A stretch of DNA of 64,000 nucleotides from the NCBI GenBank assembly GCA_038225855.1, contig JBBRQU010000006.1, positions 62,001 to 126,000 on the forward strand, read 5' to 3'. Numbering within the stretch: the stretch's first letter is position 1; each line of letters begins with the position of its first letter. The notes below the pieces were generated by a model. That model was not told where the DNA came from. It worked only from the letters and a program-made list of their open reading frames with translations, and searched no databases. This document shows, one piece after another, positions 1-8,783 of this stretch. This DNA comes from CAHJXF01 sp038225855. GTDB taxonomy: Bacteria > Pseudomonadota > Gammaproteobacteria > Burkholderiales > Burkholderiaceae_D. The translations under genes were made by a program, and so were the position numbers.

Positions 1-1865
1 CGATCGCGCTCCGAGAAACTTCTCCAGATGTAGTGGATGCCTTGCTCGTCATAGCCTCGCTGATCGATGATCGCGACCTTGCCGAGGTTCTGGCCGTTCG
101 AGACGATGCCTGCGCGATACGCGATCGGCAACGCAGCCGCGTCGGCGGCGGAGCGCGCGGGCATGAGAAGGTTGTCGACACTGGAGCCGCCGATGTTCTC
201 ATTGAGTGTCACGAATTCCTCGGACGAGATGGCGCCGGACTTCAATGCACCCAGGCCGTACTGAATCCCGACGTTGTCGTACGTCAGGTTCGCCCGCGTC
301 GTTCCCGGCGCCAGGCCCCAGACCTGCTTTGCCGCATCAGGATCGGTGCAGCGCTGTCCCGCCGGATTGGTCAGTGCGTCATAGACCAGTGCCGCCGGAA
401 GTTGGCAGTTGTTGCGCGGAAGCGCGCCCGGCTGGAGTGCCATGTCTCCGTTGGCATTGAGCACCACGCGCGGAATGTAGTTGCCCGGCTTGTTGGCGTT
501 GCCGAACGAGTTGTTCCAGGAGTGGCAACCGAGTTGATCGAGATGCCCATTGATTGCGGTCTTCTTCGCATTGATCTGCGCTTGCGTGAACCCCGTCATC
601 AGCGCGGCCCACTGGGGCGACGTGTAGAAATTCACGAGCAACACGCAGTCGCCGACTTCGAGACCGGTTGTGATCGAGTCGGGGTAGTCGCAAGCGACCT
701 GAATGCCGTCGAGCAGTCCGGGATAAATCGTGACTGCGGTGTTCTGCTGGATCGATCCACCCGAGCATCCATTGCCCGCGAGATACTTGATCTCGCCATA
801 CGCGTCGACGATGTGCTCCTTCATCATCATCAGCGTTTCGGTCATCAGCACGCGATTTGAGTTGTAGAGCGAATCGGTCAGGCTGTTGTCGACGACCATG
901 AAGCCGCGCGACAGAGCGTCGTTGTCGGTCCAGGTCTGTTCACTGCGGTACTGGCGCCGCGGCTGACCCGTGCTCGCGCCGAAGGTGTAGACCACCTTGC
1001 GGTTCCATTGGGCTTGCGGCGCGGTAGGCGTCCAGGCGGCGGCGGTGGGGTCGTACAGCACGGCGATATCGAGAATGCCGCGGTTGATCGTTCCCCGCTC
1101 GACACGCACGATGTAGGGCAGGGTCACGCCCGCATCGGTCGTGGTCGTCGCAAGATCGGCGGGCTTGGCGGCGTTCGGATCGTAGGGCTTGAAACACGGA
1201 TTGGCCGGGGGAAGCGTGGGCGGGTTTGGATCGGGCAGCGAAGCGACGCAGTTCGCGCTTGTCGTCTTGTACCAGAGCTTGAACTCGGTCGCGATATTGC
1301 ACTGGGGGTCGACCGCATTGGTCGAAAGACCGCTTGCGTTGGTCGCGGGTGTGTTGCCGCTCTCGGGTTGGGCAACCGGCGTCGCACAAACCCACGGCAG
1401 GATCTGAGCGCCCGAATACACCGGACCGCCGATCACGTGATTGTTGATCGTCAACGTCGACGTGGCGCCTGCGGCGCGCGCCGTCACGACGTTGTCGCCG
1501 CTGGCGAGACCGGTGACGAGTCCGACGATGCGGTTCGACGCGCTCGGTCGCACCGCGAATTGGCTGGTCATGTCGCGACCGCCGACGTCGACGCGCAAGG
1601 CTTCGATCGCCACGCCAAAGGGCAGGACGATCTCGACCAATGCGTCGCTACCACTGATCATGTCGGCGCGATTCGACAACGTCTTGATGGTCGGCGCCGC
1701 GAATACCTGCGGCGGCGAATTGGGGTTGTTGTTGGAGTCGCCGCCGCCATTGCAGCTGGCCAGTACGCCGACGAAAGCGAGTGCGGTCATGGCGCCGAGC
1801 GAGCGAACCAGCGCGCGAGCGAGCGAGTGGCTCGCGTGTGATCGGGTGATCTCTATCGAAAACAT
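1..1865 (-). CDS. DUF6351 family exported lipoprotein (3' part, truncated by window edge)
   Basis: The frame is open from an ATG at 1865 to base 1 (about 621 codons) and runs off the window, so the C-terminus is missing. The N-terminus is a lipoprotein signal with lipobox LASC followed by a Gly/Asn-rich linker. The next segment (TLSNRADMISGSDALVEI) is the one I associate with DUF6351. A central GNGCSGGSIQQ has the look of an alpha/beta-hydrolase nucleophile elbow, and several Cys suggest disulfides. Function is unknown. The family may be a secreted hydrolase anchored in the outer membrane, but the substrate cannot be inferred. The ATG is preceded by GGAGACCCG. Family assignment is from memory of the motif pattern. 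Confidence 0.8.
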   Translation of the reverse strand, partial: MFSIEITRSHASHSLARALVRSLGAMTALAFVGVLASCNGGGDSNNNPNSPPQVFAAPTIKTLSNRADMISGSDALVEIVLPFGVAIEALRVDVGGRDMTSQFAVRPSASNRIVGLVTGLASGDNVVTARAAGATSTLTINNHVIGGPVYSGAQILPWVCATPVAQPESGNTPATNASGLSTNAVDPQCNIATEFKLWYKTTSANCVASLPDPNPPTLPPANPCFKPYDPNAAKPADLATTTTDAGVTLPYIVRVERGTINRGILDIAVLYDPTAAAWTPTAPQAQWNRKVVYTFGASTGQPRRQYRSEQTWTDNDALSRGFMVVDNSLTDSLYNSNRVLMTETLMMMKEHIVDAYGEIKYLAGNGCSGGSIQQNTAVTIYPGLLDGIQVACDYPDSITTGLEVGDCVLLVNFYTSPQWAALMTGFTQAQINAKKTAINGHLDQLGCHSWNNSFGNANKPGNYIPRVVLNANGDMALQPGALPRNNCQLPAALVYDALTNPAGQRCTDPDAAKQVWGLAPGTTRANLTYDNVGIQYGLGALKSGAISSEEFVTLNENIGGSSVDNLLMPARSAADAAALPIAYRAGIVSNGQNLGKVAIIDQRGYDEQGIHYIWRSFSERD

Positions 1866-2100
1866 CGGGTCTCCTTGGTTTTGTATTCGAATCCAGGCGT
1901 CGGGGCTCGGATCCGTTCACATGCGGCCGGCACGTTGTTCGTGAGGCGTTCGGCGTGCGAATATTAGACAGCTCCGATTCGTCGCGCTATTGGTGGGTAC
2001 CCGCAGGCGGTTTCCGGGCTCGATTCAGGGGCAGGTCGATCGAACCCCCGGGACGGAGCGATGACCGCCTCGAGACCTCGAAGTCGTGCGTGGCCGTCAG

Positions 2101-2129
2101 TTGACATAATACAAATTATGCGCAGTCAA
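2101..2129. promoter_or_regulatory. AT-rich nested inverted repeat, possible operator
   Basis: CATAAT (2105-2110) and ATTATG (2115-2120) form a perfect 6-bp inverted repeat around ACAA. An outer pair, TTGAC (2101-2105) and GTCAA (2125-2129), nests around it, off-centre by about 2.5 bp. TTGACA is also a perfect sigma-70 -35 match on the plus strand, but no convincing plus-strand gene follows. The site lies about 240 bp upstream of the DUF6351 start. It could be an operator or a relic; no cognate regulator is visible. Confidence 0.35.
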
Positions 2130-2165
2130 ACAACGAAGTGCTTCGGCCCTTCAGGCACATCCTCG

Positions 2166-2273
2166 TCAACGACTCAATCGTCTGCCCACCACGTACAGCA
2201 CGATCGCAGCGATGGCGACGGTCAGCAGCGAACTCGGCGGCGCCTTCAGCTTCCCGAGCGCGTGAGTCTGCAT
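2166..2273 (-). CDS. possible 35-residue single-span membrane peptide
   Basis: An ATG at 2273 opens a 35-codon frame. Its C-terminal half (SSLLTVAIAAIVLYVVGRRL) reads as a transmembrane helix with a positive C-terminal tail, unlike the Arg/Ser-rich translations usual for shadow frames in this DNA. It lies downstream of the ankyrin gene on the same strand, 155 bp after that stop. There is no clear Shine-Dalgarno sequence. The coding call is tentative and the role unknown. Confidence 0.3.
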   Translation of the reverse strand: MQTHALGKLKAPPSSLLTVAIAAIVLYVVGRRLSR

Positions 2274-2428
2274 CACGAAACGGCCGTGGTGTTTTCGAAG
2301 GCGGCTCGAACGCGCCGGACGCTGCGACGCGTGACCGAGCGCTATGCCCCGGTGCGCCGAACTGTCATGCCAGTGGTCGCGTTTCATCGTTCGTACTGTT
2401 CGAAGTGGCGTGCGCTTTCGCGATCCTT

Positions 2429-3112
2429 CTATTGCCTGGGCGGCGTGCTCGATGGAGAGGCATATTTTGCGCGCCACGCGCCTTCGCGTTCGCGCAACCA
2501 TTCGGCGGTGTCGGAATCGCCGACGCGCGTCGCGAAGTCGGCGGCGCTCAGGTCGCGCTCGTTCACCAGTGTGGGATCGGCGCCTTCGTCGATCAACAAT
2601 CGGCATACGTCCGCATGATCACTGCGCGCGGCCATCATCAGCGGCGTGGTCTTGTTGGGCGATTCGGCATCGATGTAGGCCGAGTGATCGAGCAGCAGCT
2701 TGACGATGTCGAGGCTGCCGATGGAAGCCGCGTAGTGGAGTGCGGTCCATCCGACTCGATTGACCTGGGCGCCGCGCGCGAGTAGTTGTTCGACCGCGCC
2801 CTTCTGGTTGCGCCAGGCCGCGATCATGAGGGGGGTTTCCTGGGGCGCATCGGTGCGCTCGATGTCGACTTTCCGGTTGGCGATCAGATATTCGGTCACG
2901 CGCCGGGCGTCGTTGCGAATCGCCGCGATCAAGAACGTATCACCCTTCGCGTCGGTGGCATTGGGATCGACGACGCCCTCCTGAATCAGGCGCCGCACGT
3001 CGCGCAGATTGTCGATCGCAACCGCGCCGAACAAATCGTCCACCGGTGACGCGGCGACTGCTTGCGTGAACGCGCACATCGCTAGCAGGAGCGAAGCCAG
3101 CCACGTTCTCAT
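2429..3112 (-). CDS. exported ankyrin-repeat protein
   Basis: The 227-residue product starts with a typical Sec signal peptide (about residues 1-21, ending AVAAS). Several ankyrin repeats follow from about residue 25 to 200, with the TPLMIAA / GWTALHYAA / LLLDHSA signatures. It is probably a periplasmic protein-protein interaction module; the partner is unknown. The ATG at 3112 overlaps the TGA of tatD by four bases, so it is translated as the last gene of the mltG-tatD operon. Small ankyrin proteins after tatD occur in other betaproteobacteria as far as I recall. Confidence 0.9.
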   Translation of the reverse strand: MRTWLASLLLAMCAFTQAVAASPVDDLFGAVAIDNLRDVRRLIQEGVVDPNATDAKGDTFLIAAIRNDARRVTEYLIANRKVDIERTDAPQETPLMIAAWRNQKGAVEQLLARGAQVNRVGWTALHYAASIGSLDIVKLLLDHSAYIDAESPNKTTPLMMAARSDHADVCRLLIDEGADPTLVNERDLSAADFATRVGDSDTAEWLREREGAWRAKYASPSSTPPRQ

Positions 3113-3882
3113 GCCGGCCTCGCCGCTTTGAAGAGCTCGAAGAAGTTACGCGTCGTCGCATGGCCCACGTCGTCGACTGCGATGCCGCGCAACTCGGCAA
3201 TCCTGGCCGCGACATGCGACACGAAGGCGGGTTCATTGGTCTTGCCGCGAAACGGAACCGGAGCCAGATAAGGCGAGTCGGTTTCGATCAGCATGCGTGA
3301 CAGCGGCACGCGTTGCGCCACGTCCTGCAGCGACTTCGCGCTCTTGAAAGTCACGATGCCCGAGAACGAAATGTAAAAGCCCAGATCGATCGCAGCCTCG
3401 GCCACCTCCCGGCTTTCGGTGAAGCAATGCATCACCCCGCCCGCCTCCCCCGCCCTCTCCTCTCGCATGATGCGCAAGGTGTCAACGGCTGCGGAGCGCG
3501 TGTGTATGACGAGCGGCTTGCCTGCCTCGCGCGCAGCGCGGATATGAACGCGAAAGCGCTCGCGCTGCCATTCGAGGTCGCCGGTGAGGCGGTAGTAGTC
3601 GAGCCCAGTTTCGCCGATCGCAACCACGCGCGGATGATCGGCAAGGCGAACCAGTTCATCGACCGAAGGCTCGCGCGTGTCTTCGTAGTCGGGGTGGGTG
3701 CCGGTCGATGCATAGAGATAGGGCGCGCTTTCGGCGATCGTCAGCACGCGTGGAAAATCGGCGAGATCCACCGAGATGCAAAGCGCATGCGTCACACGAT
3801 GGGTGCGCATGTTCTCGAGCACCTCGGGCATGCGATCGGCGAGCTCGGGAAAATCCAGATGACAGTGGGAGTCGATGAACAC
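3109..3882 (-). CDS. tatD: TatD family metal-dependent hydrolase (DNase/exonuclease-like)
   Basis: The 257-residue protein is full length for TatD. Expected metal ligands are visible: H6 and H8 in DSHCHLDF, E91 in GETGLDYY, H127 in VIHTRS, H152 in MHCFTES and D202 in ETDSPYL. TatD proteins are cytosolic TIM-barrel hydrolases with 3'-5' exonuclease or DNase activity on damaged DNA. The start is GTG at 3882, 12 bp after the GNAT stop; no upstream ATG fits. The stop overlaps the ankyrin start. Position behind holB and pilZ is the common proteobacterial order. Confidence 0.93.
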   Translation of the reverse strand: MFIDSHCHLDFPELADRMPEVLENMRTHRVTHALCISVDLADFPRVLTIAESAPYLYASTGTHPDYEDTREPSVDELVRLADHPRVVAIGETGLDYYRLTGDLEWQRERFRVHIRAAREAGKPLVIHTRSAAVDTLRIMREERAGEAGGVMHCFTESREVAEAAIDLGFYISFSGIVTFKSAKSLQDVAQRVPLSRMLIETDSPYLAPVPFRGKTNEPAFVSHVAARIAELRGIAVDDVGHATTRNFFELFKAARPA

Positions 3883-3894
3883 GATGGAATGCAG

Positions 3895-4443
3895 TCAGCC
3901 TTGGTTCATGCGATGCGCATCCAGACGCAGCCCGACGATGATCAGATCGCGTTCCACATCGTCGAGCGATGCGACGCGAGGCAACGCGCCCCAGCGTGCG
4001 AAGCCCTGCTTTTCGAAGAGTCGCAGGCTCGCCTGGTTGTGTCCGAATATGAATCCGAGCAAGTTGTCGATCGCCAGTGAAGGCGCATGCGCGATTGCGC
4101 GTTCGAGCAGCATCGTCCCGAGTCCTTGAGCTCGCGCGTTCTCCGCCAGGTAGATGCTGATCTCGACGGTTGCGCGGTACGCAGGTCGTCCATAAAAATC
4201 GGAGAAGCTCAACCAGCCGAGCATTCCCTTGTCATCCTCGACGACCCACAAAGGCCGATGCTCGCGATTGTGCGCGTGGAACCATGCGCGACGACTCTCG
4301 ACACCGACCGGTTCGAGATCCGCGGTGACCATCCGACTCGGGATGGTTGCGTTGTAGATCGCGACGATCGAAGGCAGGTCGGCTTCGACCGCATCGCGCA
4401 GAGTCGTCGACCGCGGTATCGACTGCGTCATCGACTGCGTCAT
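3895..4443 (-). CDS. GNAT family N-acetyltransferase
   Basis: The 182-residue protein shows the GNAT fold. Motif A (NARAQGLGTMLLERAIAHA) binds acetyl-CoA, and a C-terminal NQASLRLFEKQGF matches the family's motif B. It resembles phosphinothricin-acetyltransferase/MddA-type enzymes (IVAIYNATIP near the start, RPAYRATVEISIYL in the middle), which acetylate methionine-sulfone-like or phosphinothricin-like amines. The substrate here is inferred only from resemblance. ATG at 4443 is preferred to an upstream TTG. The first residues carry a short duplication, MTQSMTQS, so ATG 4428 is an alternative. It lies in the mltG-tatD operon just after pilZ. Confidence 0.88.
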   Translation of the reverse strand: MTQSMTQSIPRSTTLRDAVEADLPSIVAIYNATIPSRMVTADLEPVGVESRRAWFHAHNREHRPLWVVEDDKGMLGWLSFSDFYGRPAYRATVEISIYLAENARAQGLGTMLLERAIAHAPSLAIDNLLGFIFGHNQASLRLFEKQGFARWGALPRVASLDDVERDLIIVGLRLDAHRMNQG

Positions 4444-4448
4444 CGGGC

Positions 4449-4820
4449 TCAAAGGGTGTGCGTGGTCCTCGACGATTTCAGCGCCGCGCCGAGCGTCTCC
4501 TCGATGCGGTGGCGCGCGGCGCGGCCGCCGTCATCGTTGGAGAAATGCACGCCGATGCCTTGCGCCTTGTTGTTGTGCGCGCCCTGCGGCGTGATCCATG
4601 CAACCTTGCCCGCAACCGGCAACTTGGCCGGATCGTCCATCAACGACAGCAACAGATACACGTCATCGCCGATCTTGTAGGGCCGGGCCGTGGGCACGAA
4701 TATCCCGCCGTGTTTCAGGTATGGCATGTAGGCCGCGTAGAGCGCGGCCTTTTCCTTGATATTGAGCGACAGCACACTGGGTCGGGCTACGGGTGCTGCC
4801 GTCTTCGCGTCGTCAGTCAT
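4449..4820 (-). CDS. pilZ: PilZ domain protein (type IV pilus assembly / c-di-GMP type)
   Basis: The 123-residue protein consists of one PilZ domain, including KYGGIF-like KHGGIFVPT and VAGKVAWITPQG. The RxxxR and D/NxSxxG c-di-GMP-binding motifs are not apparent, as in canonical PilZ of Pseudomonas/Xanthomonas, which supports pilus assembly without binding the nucleotide. The start is ATG 4820, 16 bp after holB; a longer frame upstream lies inside holB and has no family similarity. The holB-pilZ-tatD neighbourhood is the classic location of pilZ. Confidence 0.88.
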   Translation of the reverse strand: MTDDAKTAAPVARPSVLSLNIKEKAALYAAYMPYLKHGGIFVPTARPYKIGDDVYLLLSLMDDPAKLPVAGKVAWITPQGAHNNKAQGIGVHFSNDDGGRAARHRIEETLGAALKSSRTTHTL

Positions 4821-4836
4821 CGTTTCAGTCGTCGGG

Positions 4837-5904
4837 TCAAGCCGCGGTCGCCGCCATCGCATCGGCGTACGCAAGCAACAGGGTCTCGAGCATCAGCTTC
4901 GCATTGAGCGGGTGATCGACGGTCCGGCGAATCGATGCGAGGCGCTGATCCATCGTCAGCAACGCGTCGATGCGAGAGCGCTGAACCAGCGCCGCAATCG
5001 TGCTCGAGTGCGCCGGATGATAGCGTACCCGCGTCGCCATTCTCATCGCAATGCAGTCGGCCAGCCACTGCTGCATCCAAGCCACGATCTGTGCGGGTGC
5101 AAGCTTCGCGAAGGCCTCCGCAGTTGCCAGCGCATAGTCAGCATCGGGACGTGCGAGGTAATCGACGAACTGACGATGAAGCCGCATCGTGTCCTCGTCG
5201 GTCGACGTCCGCAGCGCCGCGAAGGGCGCTCCGCCGGATGCCGCGAGCACTGCGTCCGCATCCGTAACGCCTTGCGCCTCCAGCCACTCGAGTGCCATTT
5301 CGCGCGGCGGCGTGGGCACCAAGATCTTCCGGCAGCGGGAAAGGATGGTCGGCTTGATGCGGCCGACATGGTCGGCAAGCAGGATGAAGACCGTCTCGGG
5401 CGGAGGCTCTTCGAGCATCTTGAGTATCGCGTTGGATGCGACCTCGTTGAGCGCTTCCAGCGGATGCAGGAACACGATCCGATAACGGCCGCGATGGGTG
5501 GCGACCGAAAGGAAGGCGTGGAGCGCACGAATCTGTTCGATCCTGATTTCCTTGCTCGGCGCCCGCTTCGGTCGCGGCGTTGCCGCCTCCTGCCGCTCGG
5601 CGTCGTCCCCGTCCCCGTCATCGTCGATGGTTTCGATCCCCGCCTGCAACGCGATGGCTTCCGACGTCACGTGCCTGAAGTCCGGGTGATTGCCCTGGTC
5701 GAACCACAGGCACGAAGGGCAGGCGCCGCAACCACCACGTGCTCTCTTTGCCGGCTCCGCTTCGCAGAGCAGCGAACGGACGAGCGCGAGGCCCAGATCG
5801 CGCTTGCCGATCCCCGCTTGTCCGTACACGAGCAAGGCGTGCGGGACTCGCGCGGCGGGAGCCACGATTTTTTCCAGAGACGCGTCGAGCCAGGGCGGGA
5901 GCAT
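4837..5904 (-). CDS. holB: DNA polymerase III subunit delta' (clamp loader)
   Basis: The 355-residue AAA+ family clamp-loader subunit carries a Walker A-like YGQAGIGKRDL (about residues 27-37). A zinc-binding cluster with GGCGACPSC follows, and then the delta'-specific SNAILKMLEEPP and a sensor-1/SRC-like ILSRCRKI. It works in the DnaX complex that loads the beta clamp during replication. I chose ATG 5904; a TTG two codons upstream is possible. A short acidic insertion (DDDGDGDDAE) near residue 120 is unusual. It lies 87 bp downstream of tmk. Confidence 0.93.
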   Translation of the reverse strand: MLPPWLDASLEKIVAPAARVPHALLVYGQAGIGKRDLGLALVRSLLCEAEPAKRARGGCGACPSCLWFDQGNHPDFRHVTSEAIALQAGIETIDDDGDGDDAERQEAATPRPKRAPSKEIRIEQIRALHAFLSVATHRGRYRIVFLHPLEALNEVASNAILKMLEEPPPETVFILLADHVGRIKPTILSRCRKILVPTPPREMALEWLEAQGVTDADAVLAASGGAPFAALRTSTDEDTMRLHRQFVDYLARPDADYALATAEAFAKLAPAQIVAWMQQWLADCIAMRMATRVRYHPAHSSTIAALVQRSRIDALLTMDQRLASIRRTVDHPLNAKLMLETLLLAYADAMAATAA

Positions 5905-5991
5905 TGTCAAATCGTGATGCCAGAAGCGCTTGGAGATCGATGTTCCTGCGATACATGAAGTGCGGTGTGTGAAATGTCAAATGACTTCATA

Positions 5992-6636
5992 TTATTTGTC
6001 TGCACAAAGACTTGCGACAATCTGTTCAAGTTCGATTCGAATCGCGGAAATACTTTGAGCCGCGTCGATCACGCGATAGCGATCGGGCTCATCGGCCGCG
6101 AGGCCAAGGTATTCGGCTCGCACGCGCTTCGCGAAGTCGAGCGTTTCAATTTCGAAGCGGTCGTGCTTGCGTGAGCCTTCCATGCGCCGTTGCGCGGTTT
6201 CGGGATCGAGATCGAAGAGCACCGTGAGGCTAGGTTCGAGATCGGGGTGCACCCAGTCGCGCAAGGTATCGATTTTCATGCGAGATACTCCCCTGCCCGC
6301 GCCCTGATAGGCATAGCTCGCGTCGGTGAAACGGTCGCAGACCACCCATCCGTTGCGCGCGAGAGCCGGTGCGATCACTTCGGCGAGGTGCTGGCGGCGC
6401 GACGCGAACATCAACAGCGCCTCGGTCTCGAGATGCATCGGGACATGCAGAAGCAACTCACGCAGCGATTCGCCGAGCGCGGTGCCGCCCGGCTCGCGTG
6501 TCACGACCACCTCGTCGTTGCTATGCGTTCGCAGCGCATCGGCGAACCATTCGACGTGCGTGCTCTTGCCCGCGCCATCGACGCCTTCGAAGCTGATGAA
6601 GCGCGGATGGCGCCTGGGCGAGCGAGTAGTCGACAT
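5992..6636 (-). CDS. tmk: thymidylate kinase
   Basis: The 214-residue enzyme phosphorylates dTMP to dTDP. The P-loop is FEGVDGAGKSTH near residue 15, followed by TREPGGT, the DRFTDASYAYQGAGRG signature and an Arg-rich lid region. ATG 6636 is chosen because the family begins a few residues before the P-loop; the frame remains open further upstream inside mltG, but that part has no similarity. The gene starts 22 bp after mltG and precedes holB, the standard order. Confidence 0.95.
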   Translation of the reverse strand: MSTTRSPRRHPRFISFEGVDGAGKSTHVEWFADALRTHSNDEVVVTREPGGTALGESLRELLLHVPMHLETEALLMFASRRQHLAEVIAPALARNGWVVCDRFTDASYAYQGAGRGVSRMKIDTLRDWVHPDLEPSLTVLFDLDPETAQRRMEGSRKHDRFEIETLDFAKRVRAEYLGLAADEPDRYRVIDAAQSISAIRIELEQIVASLCADK

Positions 6637-6658
6637 CAGGGCGAGCGAGTGGGCAATA

Positions 6659-7729
6659 TCAGGGTCGCTGCGGACCGCTGCGCTGATAGCGATCGACGGC
6701 GCGGTTGTGATCCGCGAGCTTGCCTGAGAACTCGCTGCTGCCGTCGCCGCGCGCGACGAAATAGAGCGCATCGCTGCGCGGCGGATTGAGGACCGCGGTC
6801 AACGCGGCAGCGCCCACAAGCGCGATCGGTGTGGGTGGCAGGCCGGGTCTGACGTAGGTGTTGTAGGGCGTGTCCGCGACCAGATCGGCTCGGCGCAGAT
6901 TGCCGTCGAAGCGCGCGCCGATTCCGTAGATGACTGTGGGATCGGTCTGCAGCAGCATGCCGCGCTTCAGGCGGTTGACGAAGACGGCTGCCACTTGCGG
7001 CCGATCTTCCGCGCGTCCGGTTTCCTTCTCGACAATCGAGGCCAGGATCAGCGCCTCGTACGGTGTGGTGAACGGCAGATCCGGGGCGCGCGCGGCCCAT
7101 GCGTCGTCGAGGCGTTTCTGCCGCGCGCGGTAAGCGCGCTTGAAGAGCTCGAGGTCGGTGGTTCCGCGCGTGAAGACATAGGTGTCGGGAAAGAATAGAC
7201 CTTCGGGAGACGCACGGTCCGCGCCGATCGCGGCGAGCAACGCGGCGTCGCTCATCGCGAGCGCGCTCTGCCTGATGTCCGGATGGTTCGCGATCAGCGC
7301 GCGCATCTGCGCGAAGGTCCAGCCTTCGGGAACGACGAGCGAGATGCGCACGACATCACCGCTTTCCATCCTGTCGAGCAGGCGCTCGGGCGTGATCGAC
7401 GGCGCGATCGCATAGGTTCCGGCCTGGAGGCGTGTGGCGCGTCCTTCGACGCGCGCGAGCCAGGTCAGCATCAGCGGACTGAGAGGTACGCCGGCGGCAT
7501 CCAACTGTGTACCGATCGCGCGAACCGAAGAGCCCGGCGCGATCGTCACTTCGACTCGCGTCGCGTTCGATTCCATGGCGATCGGACGATGCGCCCACCA
7601 GTGAAGTCCGAAGCCCGCGGCGGCGGCGATCAGCAACGCGAAGAGCAGCAATCGTGCAATGAATTTCAACGGCGGCGGTCGGGTTCGTATCCAGACATAA
7701 TGATACTCGGCGCATCGACCTGTCCTCAT
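6659..7729 (-). CDS. mltG: endolytic murein transglycosylase MltG (YceG)
   Basis: An N-terminal membrane anchor (FIARLLLFALLIAAAAGFGL) precedes a periplasmic LysM-like region and the YceG domain. The catalytic Glu lies in ASIVEKETGRAED, followed by VFVNRLKRGMLLQTDPT and the typical TYVRPGLPPTPI. It cleaves nascent peptidoglycan strands. ATG 7729 gives 356 residues; TTG 7669 is a plausible shorter start, as family members usually begin near the hydrophobic segment. Transcription diverges from ygfZ, and the shared promoter lies within about 100 bp. Confidence 0.93.
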   Translation of the reverse strand: MRTGRCAEYHYVWIRTRPPPLKFIARLLLFALLIAAAAGFGLHWWAHRPIAMESNATRVEVTIAPGSSVRAIGTQLDAAGVPLSPLMLTWLARVEGRATRLQAGTYAIAPSITPERLLDRMESGDVVRISLVVPEGWTFAQMRALIANHPDIRQSALAMSDAALLAAIGADRASPEGLFFPDTYVFTRGTTDLELFKRAYRARQKRLDDAWAARAPDLPFTTPYEALILASIVEKETGRAEDRPQVAAVFVNRLKRGMLLQTDPTVIYGIGARFDGNLRRADLVADTPYNTYVRPGLPPTPIALVGAAALTAVLNPPRSDALYFVARGDGSSEFSGKLADHNRAVDRYQRSGPQRP

Positions 7730-7764
7730 GCAGTAGCGATCCGCTCAGGCTTTGAAAGGCGTTC

Positions 7765-8772
7765 ATGAACGACCGCACTGTCTCCCCTGCACTCGATCAC
7801 CCGGCCGAAGCCGCATCGCCGCCGACGCTCGATCACCTCGCGCTTTTGGCAGCTCGCGGCGTCGATGTGCGAAGCTTTCTCGACAGTCAGTTGACGCGCA
7901 ACGTGCCCGTGCTCGAGCCGGAGCGATCGGTGTCACGCGCGTCGATCGCGGGCTACTGCTCGCCTAAGGGCCGCCTGCTTGCGAGCTTCGTCGTCTGGTG
8001 CGAGCTTTCGCCTAGTGGCGAAACGATTTTCATGCTGACCTCGCGCGACATCGTCGAGACCGTCGCCAAGCGCCTGCGCATGTACGTGTTGCGCGCCAAG
8101 GTCACAATCGAAGTCGTGACGGCCGTGCATGCGATCGAGGGCTTTCATGACTCGCCTTCGCTGCCCGAGGTCGCGCGATCGCTCGACGTGTGGTCGGTCC
8201 GACGCGATGGTGATGTCACGTGGATTCGTCATCCCGATGCCGATGGCGTCAAGCGCGTCATGCGCATTGGAACCGCCGCAAGCGCAGCGCCCGGCTTGCC
8301 AGTCGATGCCGCGAACTGGCGCTGGTCCGAGATTCGCGCGGGGATCCCGCGCATCACGGCGACGACGCAGGATCGCTTCGTTCCTCAGATGGTCAACCTC
8401 GAAGCGCTGGGAGGCGTGGACTTCAGGAAGGGTTGTTTCCCGGGTCAGGAGGTCGTCGCGCGCAGCCAGTATCTGGGCAAGCTCAAGCGCCGCATGGCGC
8501 TCGCTTCGACCGACGCATCGTGGGGCGACGGCGGCGTCATTGCGCAACCGGCTACCGACATCTGGTCCGCCGAGGACAGCGGCCCCGCAGGCCTGGTGGT
8601 CAACGCCGAGCGCGGACCCGAGGGTCGCGTCGCGCTGCTCGTCGAGCTGCCTCTTGCCCGCTTCGAATCGGCTGGGTTGACTGTCGCCGAAAGCAGCGGC
8701 CCCGCGTTGACCATCGAAAGCCTGCCGTACGTCCTGCCCGAGAACGAAGTGTTCGTGCGACCGAAGCTCTGA
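7765..8772 (+). CDS. ygfZ: folate-binding protein YgfZ
   Basis: The 335-residue protein belongs to the GcvT-like folate-binding family. The signature KGCFPGQEVVAR, with its conserved Cys, is present near residue 232. YgfZ assists maintenance and repair of some iron-sulfur proteins, including the tRNA modification enzyme MiaB, in the cytosol. It is divergent from mltG, an arrangement common in betaproteobacteria. The ATG at 7765 gives full family length. Confidence 0.93.
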   Translation: MNDRTVSPALDHPAEAASPPTLDHLALLAARGVDVRSFLDSQLTRNVPVLEPERSVSRASIAGYCSPKGRLLASFVVWCELSPSGETIFMLTSRDIVETVAKRLRMYVLRAKVTIEVVTAVHAIEGFHDSPSLPEVARSLDVWSVRRDGDVTWIRHPDADGVKRVMRIGTAASAAPGLPVDAANWRWSEIRAGIPRITATTQDRFVPQMVNLEALGGVDFRKGCFPGQEVVARSQYLGKLKRRMALASTDASWGDGGVIAQPATDIWSAEDSGPAGLVVNAERGPEGRVALLVELPLARFESAGLTVAESSGPALTIESLPYVLPENEVFVRPKL

Positions 8773-8783
8773 GCCGCGAAGCG

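Larger units (their letters stand above)
1866..2428. other. Intergenic region with an AT-rich palindrome and one doubtful small ORF
   Basis: This is the longest gap in the first 20 kb. It should hold the promoter of the DUF6351 gene, which reads leftward. An AT-rich patch around 2100-2130 stands out against the GC-rich surroundings and contains a perfect inverted repeat (listed separately). Apart from a possible 35-residue ORF at 2166-2273 I see no gene. Longer plus-strand frames here give Arg/Ser-rich translations typical of antisense shadow in GC-rich DNA. Confidence 0.5.

Noticed and set aside
5618..5980. Alternative minus-strand frame with MYRRNIDLQALLASRFDN upstream of holB
   Set aside because: It is frameshifted relative to holB and turns into shadow after about 20 residues; no homologous domain follows. 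A frameshift joining it to holB is not needed, as holB has a usable ATG at 5904.
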